Shown here piece after piece: positions 24,178 to 33,499 of a stretch of 64,000 bases of DNA (positions are counted from its first letter, which is position 1; every line of letters begins with the position of its first letter). The stretch spans positions 10,206,417 to 10,270,416 of the forward strand of contig JAFMSR010000010.1 of the NCBI GenBank assembly GCA_022818135.1, in the 5' to 3' direction. This DNA comes from Saxidomus purpurata (lineage: Eukaryota; Mollusca; Bivalvia; Venerida; Veneridae). The notes beneath the pieces are model-generated. The model saw only the letters and a list, made by a program, of their open reading frames with translations, did no database searches and was not told the origin of the DNA. A program made the position numbers and the translations under genes.

Positions 24178-25250
24178 AAGAGGGACAGGATGGCCCTATA
24201 TCTCTCAACTGAGACCTACTTATGACAGTATGTGACCAAACTTCAACCCTAAACTATATATCATAAACAATTTACCAATTAACATGATGATTGGGTTGCA
24301 AATGTCACCTGTATGGCATACACAAGGTTTTTAACCAGGTGACCTAGTTTTTCATCTCAGATTACACATATTCAAACTCAACCTATATCTATCAAGACAA
24401 TCATACTGATCAAGTTTTATGCAGATACAGTGAAAAATGCACCCTTTATTGCGTACACAAGGTTTTGGTATGATTTGACCTCGTGACCTAGTTTATGACC
24501 CAAAATGGCACATGTTCAAAGTCGATCTGAATTTCATCAATGCAATCACACTGATCAAGTTTCGTGAAAATCCAATGAAAAATGCAACCTATAATGCATA
24601 TACAAGGTTTTTCTATGTTTTGACCCTGCAACCTAGTTTTTGAACCCAAGATGACCAATATTCAAACTCGACCTACATTTCATCTAGGCAATCATACTGA
24701 TCAAGTTTCGTGAAAATCCAATGAAAAATGCAACCTATATTGCATATACAAGGTTTTCTATGATCTGACCCTGTGACCTAGTTTTTGACCCCAGATATCC
24801 CACATTTGAACTCAACCTAGATTTTATCAAGGCAGTCATACTGACCAACTATCATGAAGATCCAATAAAAAATGTAACCTTTATTGCATATACAAGGTTT
24901 GTCTATAATTGACCATGTGACCTTGTTTTTGACCCCAGATAAACCATATTCAAACTCAACCTAGATATCATTAAGGCAATCATACTGACCAATTTCATGA
25001 TTATCCAATGAAATATGAAACCTCTATTGCATACACAAGGTTTTTCTATGATTTATCCCTGTGACCTAGTTTTTGACCCCAGATGACCCATGTTCGAATC
25101 GACCTGTATTTCATCAAGGCAATCATTCTGACCAAGTTCATGAAGCTCCAGTGAAAAATGCAGCCTCTATTGCATACACAAGGTTAAGTGTGGACAGACA
25201 GACGAGGGACACCATGTACTCACAATAACTCACTTTGAAAAGGTGTGCTA
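24178..25250 (+). mobile_element. Tandem-repeat element with about 144-bp units
   Basis: Left end AAGAGGGACAGGATGGCCC, then about six and a half tandem units. The marker CACAAGGTTT/TACAAGGTTT falls at about 24321, 24456, 24601, 24747, 24891, 25034 and 25177, giving periods of 135-146 bp. Each unit contains GACCTAGTTTTTGACCC, AATCATACTGA and GAAAAATGCAACC. The right side has GACAGACAGACGAGGGACACC. No coding region; architecture as in pearl/Helentron-associated elements. Confidence 0.75.
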
Positions 25251-25534
25251 AAAAGCTGTTAGCTTTCTACTCTATCTTGTATGTATTGATTATGCATCAA
25301 GTTAATAGAATATTGTTTAAATTAAATGAACACTTACGTACAAATGCTGAGCATTTTAAACATTCTAACACGTGTTATTTTTTGTTTTCGCTGATTACAA
25401 TGTTTACTGTGAATGCTCAAAGCTTTCATTACAATTTACTGTCATGTATATATTGTGTTGAAAATGTATGTTTGCTATGATCTTGAATGCTTGAAATTGT
25501 ATATAAATTTTCGTACCTAGGAAGGCAATAAATA
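25251..25534. other. Intergenic up to the gap
   Basis: AT-rich; reading frame 25235-25480 has no recognisable domain. Confidence 0.4.
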
Positions 25535-26034
25535 NNNNNNNNNNNNNNNNNNNNNNNNNNNNNNNNNNNNNNNNNNNNNNNNNNNNNNNNNNNNNNNNNN
25601 NNNNNNNNNNNNNNNNNNNNNNNNNNNNNNNNNNNNNNNNNNNNNNNNNNNNNNNNNNNNNNNNNNNNNNNNNNNNNNNNNNNNNNNNNNNNNNNNNNNN
25701 NNNNNNNNNNNNNNNNNNNNNNNNNNNNNNNNNNNNNNNNNNNNNNNNNNNNNNNNNNNNNNNNNNNNNNNNNNNNNNNNNNNNNNNNNNNNNNNNNNNN
25801 NNNNNNNNNNNNNNNNNNNNNNNNNNNNNNNNNNNNNNNNNNNNNNNNNNNNNNNNNNNNNNNNNNNNNNNNNNNNNNNNNNNNNNNNNNNNNNNNNNNN
25901 NNNNNNNNNNNNNNNNNNNNNNNNNNNNNNNNNNNNNNNNNNNNNNNNNNNNNNNNNNNNNNNNNNNNNNNNNNNNNNNNNNNNNNNNNNNNNNNNNNNN
26001 NNNNNNNNNNNNNNNNNNNNNNNNNNNNNNNNNN
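25535..26034. other. Assembly gap, 500 N
   Basis: Exactly 500 N, placeholder length. Confidence 0.99.
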
Positions 26035-26255
26035 CCTCGTTAATTCAGTTAGACACTCTACAATTGATTCGTTGAGCTCACTAATTAAGCTAGTGAGAGC
26101 AACAAATGATTTGGAGATAGCAATTATTACGTAGTGAGAGCAACTAATAATAAGAGACATATTCTAATTAATTGAAGAGCTCTGCAATTGATTTGTAGAG
26201 GTCTCTAATTATTTGTAAAGATCTCTAATTATTTGTAGAGCTCTTCAAATATTTG
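26035..26255. repeat. Short tandem repeats with TCTCTAATTATTTGTAGAG units
   Basis: Units of about 21-24 bp, well preserved at 26190-26250 and more degenerate before. The array begins right at the gap edge, so the gap probably hides more of it. Confidence 0.6.
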
Positions 26256-26515
26256 TCACGAGTTGATGTAGATTTGGCTTCCGATATAGCTGGTACATTT
26301 TGTATTAAAGCATGAAAAATGAAAATTGCATTCTCTACTATCACGAAAACCAAATTGTTCATTTGTAAATTTGTATTCTGATTCACACCATGTATTGTAT
26401 CACACCATGCATTGATTCACACCATGTATTGATTTTATTTCGTAGTGTTAGAAAAAAAATACCAATAGTATTAGACTTGTAATATTTCGCTTTTTATGTA
26501 TTGGGACATAGAGAA

Positions 26516-26600
26516 TCTAACATGTTCATGAGTTGTGGATAAGGAAATCCCATATCAAGGGTGGGATTTCCTTATCCACATCTCAATGGATATGGTAGAT
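26516..26600. repeat. Long hairpin H1 (loop lost)
   Basis: Arms TTGTGGATAAGGAAATCCCA and its inverse, with imperfect extensions to about 38 bp. The same hairpin occurs at 36490-36596 with a long loop; here the loop is only a few bases. Confidence 0.85.
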
Positions 26601-26830
26601 TTATTTTCTCACCGTTTGAATCGCATTTTCTCACAAGTAAGAAAAAATAAGTGTAAATACAGGATGGGGAGGAAAATATGAAAATCAACTTTTTCTCGAA
26701 TTTTACTTCGAAACTGATATAGATGGATAGGAAATGATCTAACTAAGAAAATGAATACCCATAAACCTATGTTTATTTCAAAAATAAAAACTTTACAGTC
26801 ATTTTTCGATTTTTATGTGATGTGCACGCG
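26600..26830 (+). mobile_element. MITE core C2, copy 1
   Basis: About 220 bp from TTATTTTCTCACCGTTTGAA to TTTTTCGATTTTTATGTGATG, matching 32575-32811 in inverse orientation (AAAATCAACTTTTTCT, GATAGATGGATAG-like, CAGTCATTTTTCGATTTTTA). It is attached here to hairpin H1, whereas the other copy is attached to hairpin H5. Confidence 0.8.
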
Positions 26831-26842
26831 GAGTGTGGGATT

Positions 26843-27188
26843 ATTAGTTTCTTATATGAGCACGAGGTTCAGATCGAAATATCCGTCACTGAGCGAAGTG
26901 ACGGATATTTCCATCTGAACCAAGTATCTCATGTAAGAAACTTTTTCTTGCATACCGTCTTGCACTTTGAAATAGATATTCAAAAACAAACTTATCGAAA
27001 TGATGCATTTTAATATAAAAACAAACGTTCTTTAGATGCTATGTTTGGGAAAGTGACGTCACATTGTTTATAACGTTACGTCACAAGTAATTCACGTAAG
27101 TCGTCTTACACGGGGGGTGGGGGGGTGTAAGATGAGATTTTCCAGCACCGATAAAAACTGCAGATATCCCCATCTGGTATGCAAGAAA
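26843..27188 (+). mobile_element. Hairpin MITE family M1, copy c, loop deleted
   Basis: Same outer arms and core as copies a and b, but the hairpin runs GTCACTGAG directly into CGAAGTGAC. The inner arm and the whole CGAG loop are missing. The core and its CRE-like TGACGTCA remain. Confidence 0.85.
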
Positions 27189-27775
27189 ACCCTTTATTAT
27201 GTACCTATACATATTCTGTCAAAATACAGCCTATATTCAACCATCAAATACGGCCTGACAGAAAAAAATTCCGTATTGTATGTACGTGCAATACAAATAG
27301 CGCGGCATAATCTGTAAGATTGCATTCAATTGGCCCAGAAATGCACATGTCGTTAATAACGTCGCTTTTGACTGGGTCGTTACTATTTGTTTATACGATG
27401 ACGTCAATAAACTGACGTCGCACACTACGTATATTTCGCGCTAAAATGGGTTTTTCTTCAATTGTATGCTTAGTATGTCATTTTAATTTAGTTTATCGCG
27501 CAGACAAGTGTCAAATGGTATATATTCTAACACAAGCGGCTGCTTTTCCTATATAAGCATATAGAGAAAAGCCTGTATTTTATTTTACGATAAAATACAG
27601 CACGTTTTTCCAAGGACGACGTGCCTTAAATGACGTAACGACGTGACGTATGTAAACAAACGTGTCCAATCGTATCTCACGTTTTAAGGTTACAATGATG
27701 TACTACTACGCGTAAAATAAAGTTCAGGATTGTTTTCAAAGAAAATAACGTGTTAGAATCGAAATAATAAATTGT
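27189..27775. mobile_element. Probable further MITE core beside hairpin H2
   Basis: No gene. Contains several CRE-like or near-CRE motifs (GATGACGTCA, ACTGACGTCG) and a short hairpin CTGTATTTTAT/ATAAAATACAG at about 27569-27593 that shares its stem sequence with H2. The association is inferred from position and shared motifs. Confidence 0.4.
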
Positions 27776-27917
27776 TCCTTATATTTTATCGTTGAATAAA
27801 ATACAGTCAGTCATTTGGATGCGAAAAATTCAATCACTCGTGCTACGCACTCGTGACTGAATTACTACGCATCCAAATTCCTGACTATATTTTATTCAAC
27901 GATAAAATATAGGGAGG
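27776..27917. repeat. Long hairpin H2, about 65-bp arms
   Basis: Arms include TATTTTATCGTTGAATAAAA and GGATGCG. The loop is CTCGTGCTACGCACTCG (27837-27853). Not coding. Confidence 0.9.
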
Positions 27918-27950
27918 CATTTATTATTTCTTAAATAAAAGGGTTATTAG

Positions 27951-28074
27951 TATAGTAATGTGATCCATAAGCCGGATTGGCTCTCGTCGAGGTCGGATCA
28001 AACTCGTGCTACGCACTCGTATGATCCGGCGCACGACTCTAGCAAATCCGGCATGCTGGATCACGTTACTGTAC
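27951..28074. repeat. Long hairpin H3, about 55-bp imperfect arms
   Basis: Arms contain GTGATCCA, GCCGGATT and GATC...GATCCGG in inverse order. The loop CTCGTGCTACGCACTCG (28003-28019) is identical to that of H2 although the arms differ. Confidence 0.85.
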
Positions 28075-28333
28075 TGTGAGATATGATTTTCCATCACTGC
28101 TAAAATAGAGATTTTTCTGTCCGGTAAGTGAGAAAATAAAATCTTGGCTTTTTAAAAAAATCTGACCCGACTGTCTGGTGGATTTCTCTATATGATACAA
28201 ATTTTAGATTCGTTTTATCTCAACAAAAGTTTTCCTTGAAACGATTTTCTAAACCCATCAAACACCTGATCTTTGTTCCCGAATGGATTTAGCTACCCGC
28301 CTGCAGATTGGGAAGCACTTGGAGGAAATCCAT

Positions 28334-28395
28334 ATGATGGATGGATGGGTGGATAGATTATTGATAGATAGATGGATAGAAAGATTGAGAGATCA
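28334..28395. repeat. (GATG)n/(GATA)n microsatellite
   Basis: Interrupted run of GATG then GATA tetranucleotides. Confidence 0.8.
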
Positions 28396-28465
28396 TCAAA
28401 CACATTTAACGTTGACCTTTAAGAAATAAAATAAAACAACTCTATTTCTTTGTTTAGATTATGAC

Positions 28466-28718
28466 TACACTCAGTTCCAAAAGAAAGTGTTGACCTCTTA
28501 ATTTTAAATATTTCAATATTTAGCAGACGTATCGGCTTCAATTTTCGCACACTATATCTCATATGTATTTGTCATCGATCGATTGCAAAATCTAAAATGT
28601 TCACCATATTGTATGTAAACAGATCTCAATTTTGGTACCAAATATGTAGGCTTTCAGAAAAGTAGTCGATGAAAATCACAGAAACCAAAGTGCACACTTT
28701 CTTTTGGAAATGAGTGTA
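28466..28718. mobile_element. Mariner-like MITE, about 250 bp
   Basis: Ends TACACTCAGTTCCAAAAGAA and, inversely, TACACTCATTTCCAAAAGAA. Each starts at a TA, consistent with the TA target duplication of Tc1/mariner elements. The interior is non-coding. Confidence 0.8.
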
Positions 28719-28813
28719 TATTTGTCAAAATAAATAATCCGTCTCTATTAGGCGTGTTCTCGTTTATATACATGCTAATGCGAGAAACAACTCTGCATGG
28801 GTAGTTTATAAAA

Positions 28814-28916
28814 GATTATGGAATACCAGGGCTGCTTATTTGCGTATTTCGTGTGATGTAAGGCAGCCCTGACGCATCAAAAATGTCCTACAAGTTGATT
28901 TAAGTACGCCATAATC
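28814..28916. repeat. Small foldback
   Basis: Nested inverted pairs GATTATGG/CCATAATC (outer) and CAGGGCTGC/GCAGCCCTG (inner). Confidence 0.6.
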
Positions 28917-29119
28917 CGGTCTGTTTTCTTACAATTTATTTTAACAAGACTCTTTTCCGTTTAAACGACGACAAAAACCTGTTGTATGCAATACACGTAG
29001 TAGGTATGGAAGAAGTTTACAATTTTACAATGTACATGTATCATGTATATTTGTGTACTATCTTTTCAGCCGCCCATAAAGTTCATCAGACACTACAAGA
29101 ACCCATGTTTTATTGGAGA

Positions 29120-29480
29120 CGATCAAAATCGTTTATTCAATGACGGCCGTCTTCATTGCTTGCCATACTTCTATCTTCTTGGTAAATTCACGCTGTTTCC
29201 GTGTACCTTTTATTCCACGCTGCGCAGAGGGAGGGGATATAAGAATGGGCTTCGTCCATCCGTCCGTCTGTCCGTTCGTCCTTGCGTAAAATTTCCGGCA
29301 TGTTCTATTTCTCTTTAACCCCTTGAAGGAATTTGGTGAAACTCAGGTCAAATGTTCGCCTCATCGAGCCATAAGCTGGCCACACTTGCTTAAAGTCAAG
29401 GTGACAACTTAAGGTCAAATGTTTGAGTCCATATATATTCCGTATAAAATCAAGACTACACGCAGTTTTCAATTTTACAT
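29120..29480 (+). repeat. Fragment of an interspersed repeat with CGTCCATCCGTCCG tract
   Basis: CTTCATTGCTT, CCACGCTG and GGTGAAACTCAGGTCAAATG-like stretches recur in diverged form at 36730-37080 and partly at 32375-32410. It appears to be a dispersed repeat of pearl-like type. Confidence 0.45.
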
Positions 29481-29825
29481 GTTTCGACTTTATGTCCTCG
29501 TCAGAAAATAAACAACATACAAAACAAAAAGACGTCACGTCCGTTAAAAAGGACGCGAACGTCCGCGTCATGTAAACAACGTAAGGTCTATAATATAGAT
29601 ATTGATCAGACTGATACGCTGGGTTTTATTAAAATGAAATGTATTTATTTTATGCTAACTAATAAAAACTGTGTTATATCAGTGAAATACAATGTATAGA
29701 GTGATGACAAATATCTCATATCAGTCACAGTGTGGGTGATATAGGTCTGCCGGAACTACTTTTTTAAGTAGTGCATATACATAAATTTGCTTTTGTTTTA
29801 ATATTTAGCAGGAAATAAAAAGAAA

Positions 29826-29983
29826 ATTTGTTTGTTTTTGAGTGGAGGATATAGAATATGTCTCAACTCAAAGTGATATAATTTTCACATTTTAACTCGC
29901 GCTCCGCGCTCTTGAAAATAAATTATTACAATTGTATCACTTCTTGGTGAGATATATTCCATATCCACTCAAAACAAACAAAT
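29826..29983. repeat. Long hairpin H4
   Basis: Arms TTTGTTTGTTTTTGAGTGGA and its inverse, extending inward to TCACTT/AAGTGA. The loop CTCGCGCTCCGCGCTC is at 29896-29911. It lies about 70 bp beyond the last coding remnant of the Penelope-like element. Confidence 0.85.
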
Positions 29984-30050
29984 ATCCTCTATTGATTCAA
30001 TACACGATAATTAAATATAAAACCCAACATGCCTATATGAAAAACCATTA

Positions 30051-32320
30051 CTAATGAATATGAGATATGTAAAGTTCACACATCAAATAATACGCGCTGT
30101 TCATACCACTGGGCCAGGTTGTATTTAAAGTATGGATCCAGTAAGTATCGCGCATCAGTCTGTCCAAATCGTTCTTAACAACATCAATTGGTAAAAAGCT
30201 AAAGTCATCCATATTATGTTCAAAGCTATTATAATGAGTAGCAACATTACTAGCAACTCCTGGATCGCTGAAATTATTTATATCAAATTCCTGACTGTTC
30301 ATCCGTCTCGAAACTTGTTGTCGTGTTTGGCCCACATATTGTATTTTACATTTTATGCATGTTATGAGATAAATTACATTTGTAGATGTACACTCCGTAT
30401 TTACTCTAAGTTTAAACTTAGACATATTGCATGAACTCATAAATTCGTCAGTTTGAATAATTCTAGTGCAGTGTGTACACCTATGCCTATTGCATCGCCT
30501 TGAACGGGCGTTGACGGGGGTAAGGGGTGCAGACGTATATTTTGAACTAAGTATTTATGTAAAATACGGCCAATATTTCGTAGGGAATTTTTATATTCTA
30601 CAACAAACGGCACAATATTAGTATGTGTATGTTTATTATTGTAAAACAGTGCTTGATCCTGTGTCAAAGTACGCGCCCTATAAAACGCCTTGTCAATTGT
30701 TTCTAAGCTTGAAACATTCACGTAACTTATCTAAGGATTCGGCAAATTGGTGATCATCAGATATAATACGACGATACCTTTTAGCTTGACTGTAGGGTAT
30801 CCCATCCTTAGACGTTTTAGGATGGGAGGAAGAATATTCAAGATACTGATGAATGTTAGTCTTTTTAACATGAACTATTCTGGAAAGACACGTGGTCTTT
30901 CGAAATATCGTAAGTAAACTTGATTTATCATGAAAATCATTTAAAACCTTGATAAAAGTGTTTAATTCATCAAGGGAATGATCCCAGGCCATGAACACAT
31001 CATCCAAGAAGCGTAGTCATAACGTAGGTTTAAACTGACAGGTTTTCTAGAAAATCTTGTTCTGGCTTACCCATGAACTATGGCGCATATACCGGAGCCA
31101 TGGCCGCACCCATAGCCGTCCCCATAATCTGAAGGTAGCTGTCATCATTAAATTGAAAGTGGTTATTCTTAAGTGTGAGTTCGATAAGTGCACATACATT
31201 ATCAATATATAATTGACTATTATACAGACTTCTATTTTTTCTTAAGAAAAACTTACAGGCGTCAATGCCGCAAGTATGATGTATATTGGTAAACAATGAA
31301 CTCACGTCTAACGTAACCAAATAGCTACTGGGAGTTCTTGATTTTTGTAAGGAAATCCGTCGTATCTTTAACGGAAGAGGGAAGGGATTGCATGTAGGGC
31401 TTTAAGACATAATCCAAATACTTTGAAATGTTATCAGTAGGAGAATTACTTGCCGATACAATGGGCCTACCAGGATAGCCAATAGGTAAAGTATGATCAT
31501 GATGCTGATGTATTTTTGGTAAAATATAAAAGTGTGGGGTTCGTATTTCATATTGGAAAGTGTCAAATTTTTCCTCTATATAGTCCTCACAATTTGATAA
31601 ATTGCCAATGCAGTCGCAGATATTTTGTTTCACTGTTTCTACAATATCATGACTAAGTTTCGTATAAAACTTATCATTGTTTAGCTGTCTTACCACTTCT
31701 TTTTGATAATCACTTTGGTTCATTATCACTACATTTGCCGATTTATCTGCATTTTTTATGATAATGTCTTTGTCCTTTGCCAAAGTTTGCAGACTTAAAT
31801 ATTCTTCATTTGTAAAATTACTATACCTTTACTGTTTTGACGACTGTAGTTTTTCTTGGTGAATTGCTTCGATATAGAAGTCAAGATACTCATCACGCAT
31901 TGTTTTGGGATAAGTGTTGATTGCTTTTTATTGAAAAAATGTTTACCTTGAACATACTGGTTGTCGTCATTTTCTCCATCAACATAAAAATACTCTTAAG
32001 TCTCAAACGTCGTGAAAATCTGAATATTTCTTCTGCTAAATTAACTTTATCGTGACTTTTTAGCATAGGGACAAAAGAAAGTCCTTTTCCTAGCAGAATA
32101 TAATCGACATCAGATAACGTTTTGTTCGACAGGTTGATTACTGTCGCCTTGCCCCTCTGAATGGCTTGTTTCCTCTTTTTGATTTTCCTCCATACGTTTT
32201 TGTTCTTGGCTCGGACGAATCGCCTGTTTGTCTCTCGACGATGTTTAGCATTTACGTTAGTTCTTGTAACGTTTGGGCTATTTTTATCCGTGTTGTGATT
32301 TCCCGCCGCACCTCTATGCT
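30051..32320 (-). pseudogene. Penelope-like element: reverse transcriptase plus GIY-YIG endonuclease, broken
   Basis: Read on the minus strand, four blocks follow in order. First, an N-terminal region with NLSNKTLSDVDYILLGKGLS and FVPMLK (about 32260-31985). Second, RT fingers/palm with FYILPKIHQ and PGRPIVSASNSPTDNISKYL (31325-31783). Third, palm with VTLDVSSLFTNI and GTAMGAAMAPVYA (31078-31320), then DDVFMAWDHSLDEL (30693-31007) with the catalytic DD. Fourth, a C-terminal GIY-YIG nuclease with NVIYLITCIKCKIQYVGQT (30051-30440). RT-LPKIHK-type plus GIY-YIG is diagnostic of endonuclease-bearing Penelope-like elements. Several frameshifts separate the blocks, so it is inactive. The start and the flanking repeats were not delimited. 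Confidence 0.93.
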
Positions 32321-32416
32321 TTCAAACTCTTATTTTCATGCCGCTAGGACGCATTGGCATGGGTTAATAATTTATCTAATACTTTGAACGGATCTGATGA
32401 AACTGAGGTAAAATGT

Positions 32417-32560
32417 TTTTCTCACCTGTGAGATACAGATGTCCGCGCATTTACCCATGTGAGATAAACTTTTCTCACCTATGAGATACATTTTTCCGCG
32501 CATTTACCCATGTGAGATAAACTTATCTCACATCGCTTATCTCACATCGCTGCCGGACTA
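32417..32560. repeat. 53-bp tandem pair with TGTGAGATAA motifs
   Basis: CTCACCTGTGAGATAC at 32421 and CTCACCTATGAGATAC at 32474, each followed by CCGCGCATTTACCCATGTGA, then extra ATCTCACATCGC copies. It adjoins MITE core C2 copy 2 and may be its outer part. Confidence 0.7.
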
Positions 32561-32574
32561 TTTTTACGTTAATT

Positions 32575-32811
32575 GTAAGCAGACATAAAAATCGAAAAAT
32601 GACTGTAAAATTGTTATTTTTGAAATAAACATACAGCAGGGTTGTTGGTATTAATTTTCTTACTAATAGTTAGATCATTTTCTATCCATCTATAGCAGTT
32701 TTGAAGTAAAATTCTAGAAAAAGTTGATTTTCATTTTTTCATCCCCATCCGGTATTTGCACTAATTCATTCTTAATTGTGTGAAAATGCAATTTCAACGG
32801 TGAGAAATAGA
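32575..32811 (-). mobile_element. MITE core C2, copy 2
   Basis: Inverse match to 26600-26820. In this copy the core is followed by hairpin H5 instead of H1, with the junction at CTCACCGTTGAAAT on the element strand. Confidence 0.8.
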
Positions 32812-32959
32812 GAATAACAGGTTACTGTCTTTTGAGAAAGGGTTTCTCAGACGAGGTTAGATATGGTCCTGGAAGGGGCGAGGCTTGCCGAGCCCCTTCC
32901 GGACCATATCTAGCCGAGTCTGAGAAATCCCTTTCTCAAAAGACAGTAACCTGTTATTC
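32812..32959. repeat. Long hairpin H5, nearly perfect 70-bp arms
   Basis: Arms start GAATAACAGGTTACTGTCTT and are almost perfectly inverse. The loop is CGAGGCTTGCCGAG (32879-32892). The high arm identity suggests a young insertion. Confidence 0.92.
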
Positions 32960-33009
32960 TTTTTATCATGCCACTATTATGATTTTTAATCATTATTTTA
33001 CATTTTTAT

Positions 33010-33499
33010 TTTAATTCGGGGCGCTAATTTCTGAAAGTACGGTAACCACTTTGTACAAGAGGGTTATACGCCAAAAAAGTAGTCCGAGGGTTTTTACCAA
33101 TAATTTTATAACACAACACAATTTTTGGTACAATTTGTTTTAACAATTTATTTGCTGTGTATTATCATAGATATTCAGCAAAGTCAATTAAACAATACCA
33201 ACAATAAATACCATCAGTGCTGATCTGGCGTAGGAACATATTACCATTTCAAACAAATTTAAATGGCCGCCGGTTGAAACAGACATCAACTGGAAAAATT
33301 TAACGGGGTTTAACAGGATAACAAGTAGGATTTTAAAGCTAATAAGGAGATTAATAAAAAAAGAACAATGTTTTACAAACTGTTAGTCAGATATTAACAC
33401 TTAAAACGCTATAATAGTCAAACAACATAACGGATTTGGACGAAGGAGTCACAACACACGTGTTTCACCTGTTCAGACAACGGAAATATTCAACACTGT
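33010..33499. other. Intergenic between hairpin H5 and recombinase gene
   Basis: AT-rich; no exon or known repeat. GTAGTCCGAGGG at about 33080 partly resembles GTAGTCCGGC at 36326. Confidence 0.4.

Noticed and set aside
29826..32410. Hammerhead ribozyme near the Penelope-like element (CTGATGA at 32392)
   Set aside because: The required GAAA and closing stems are not present in the right spacing on either strand.
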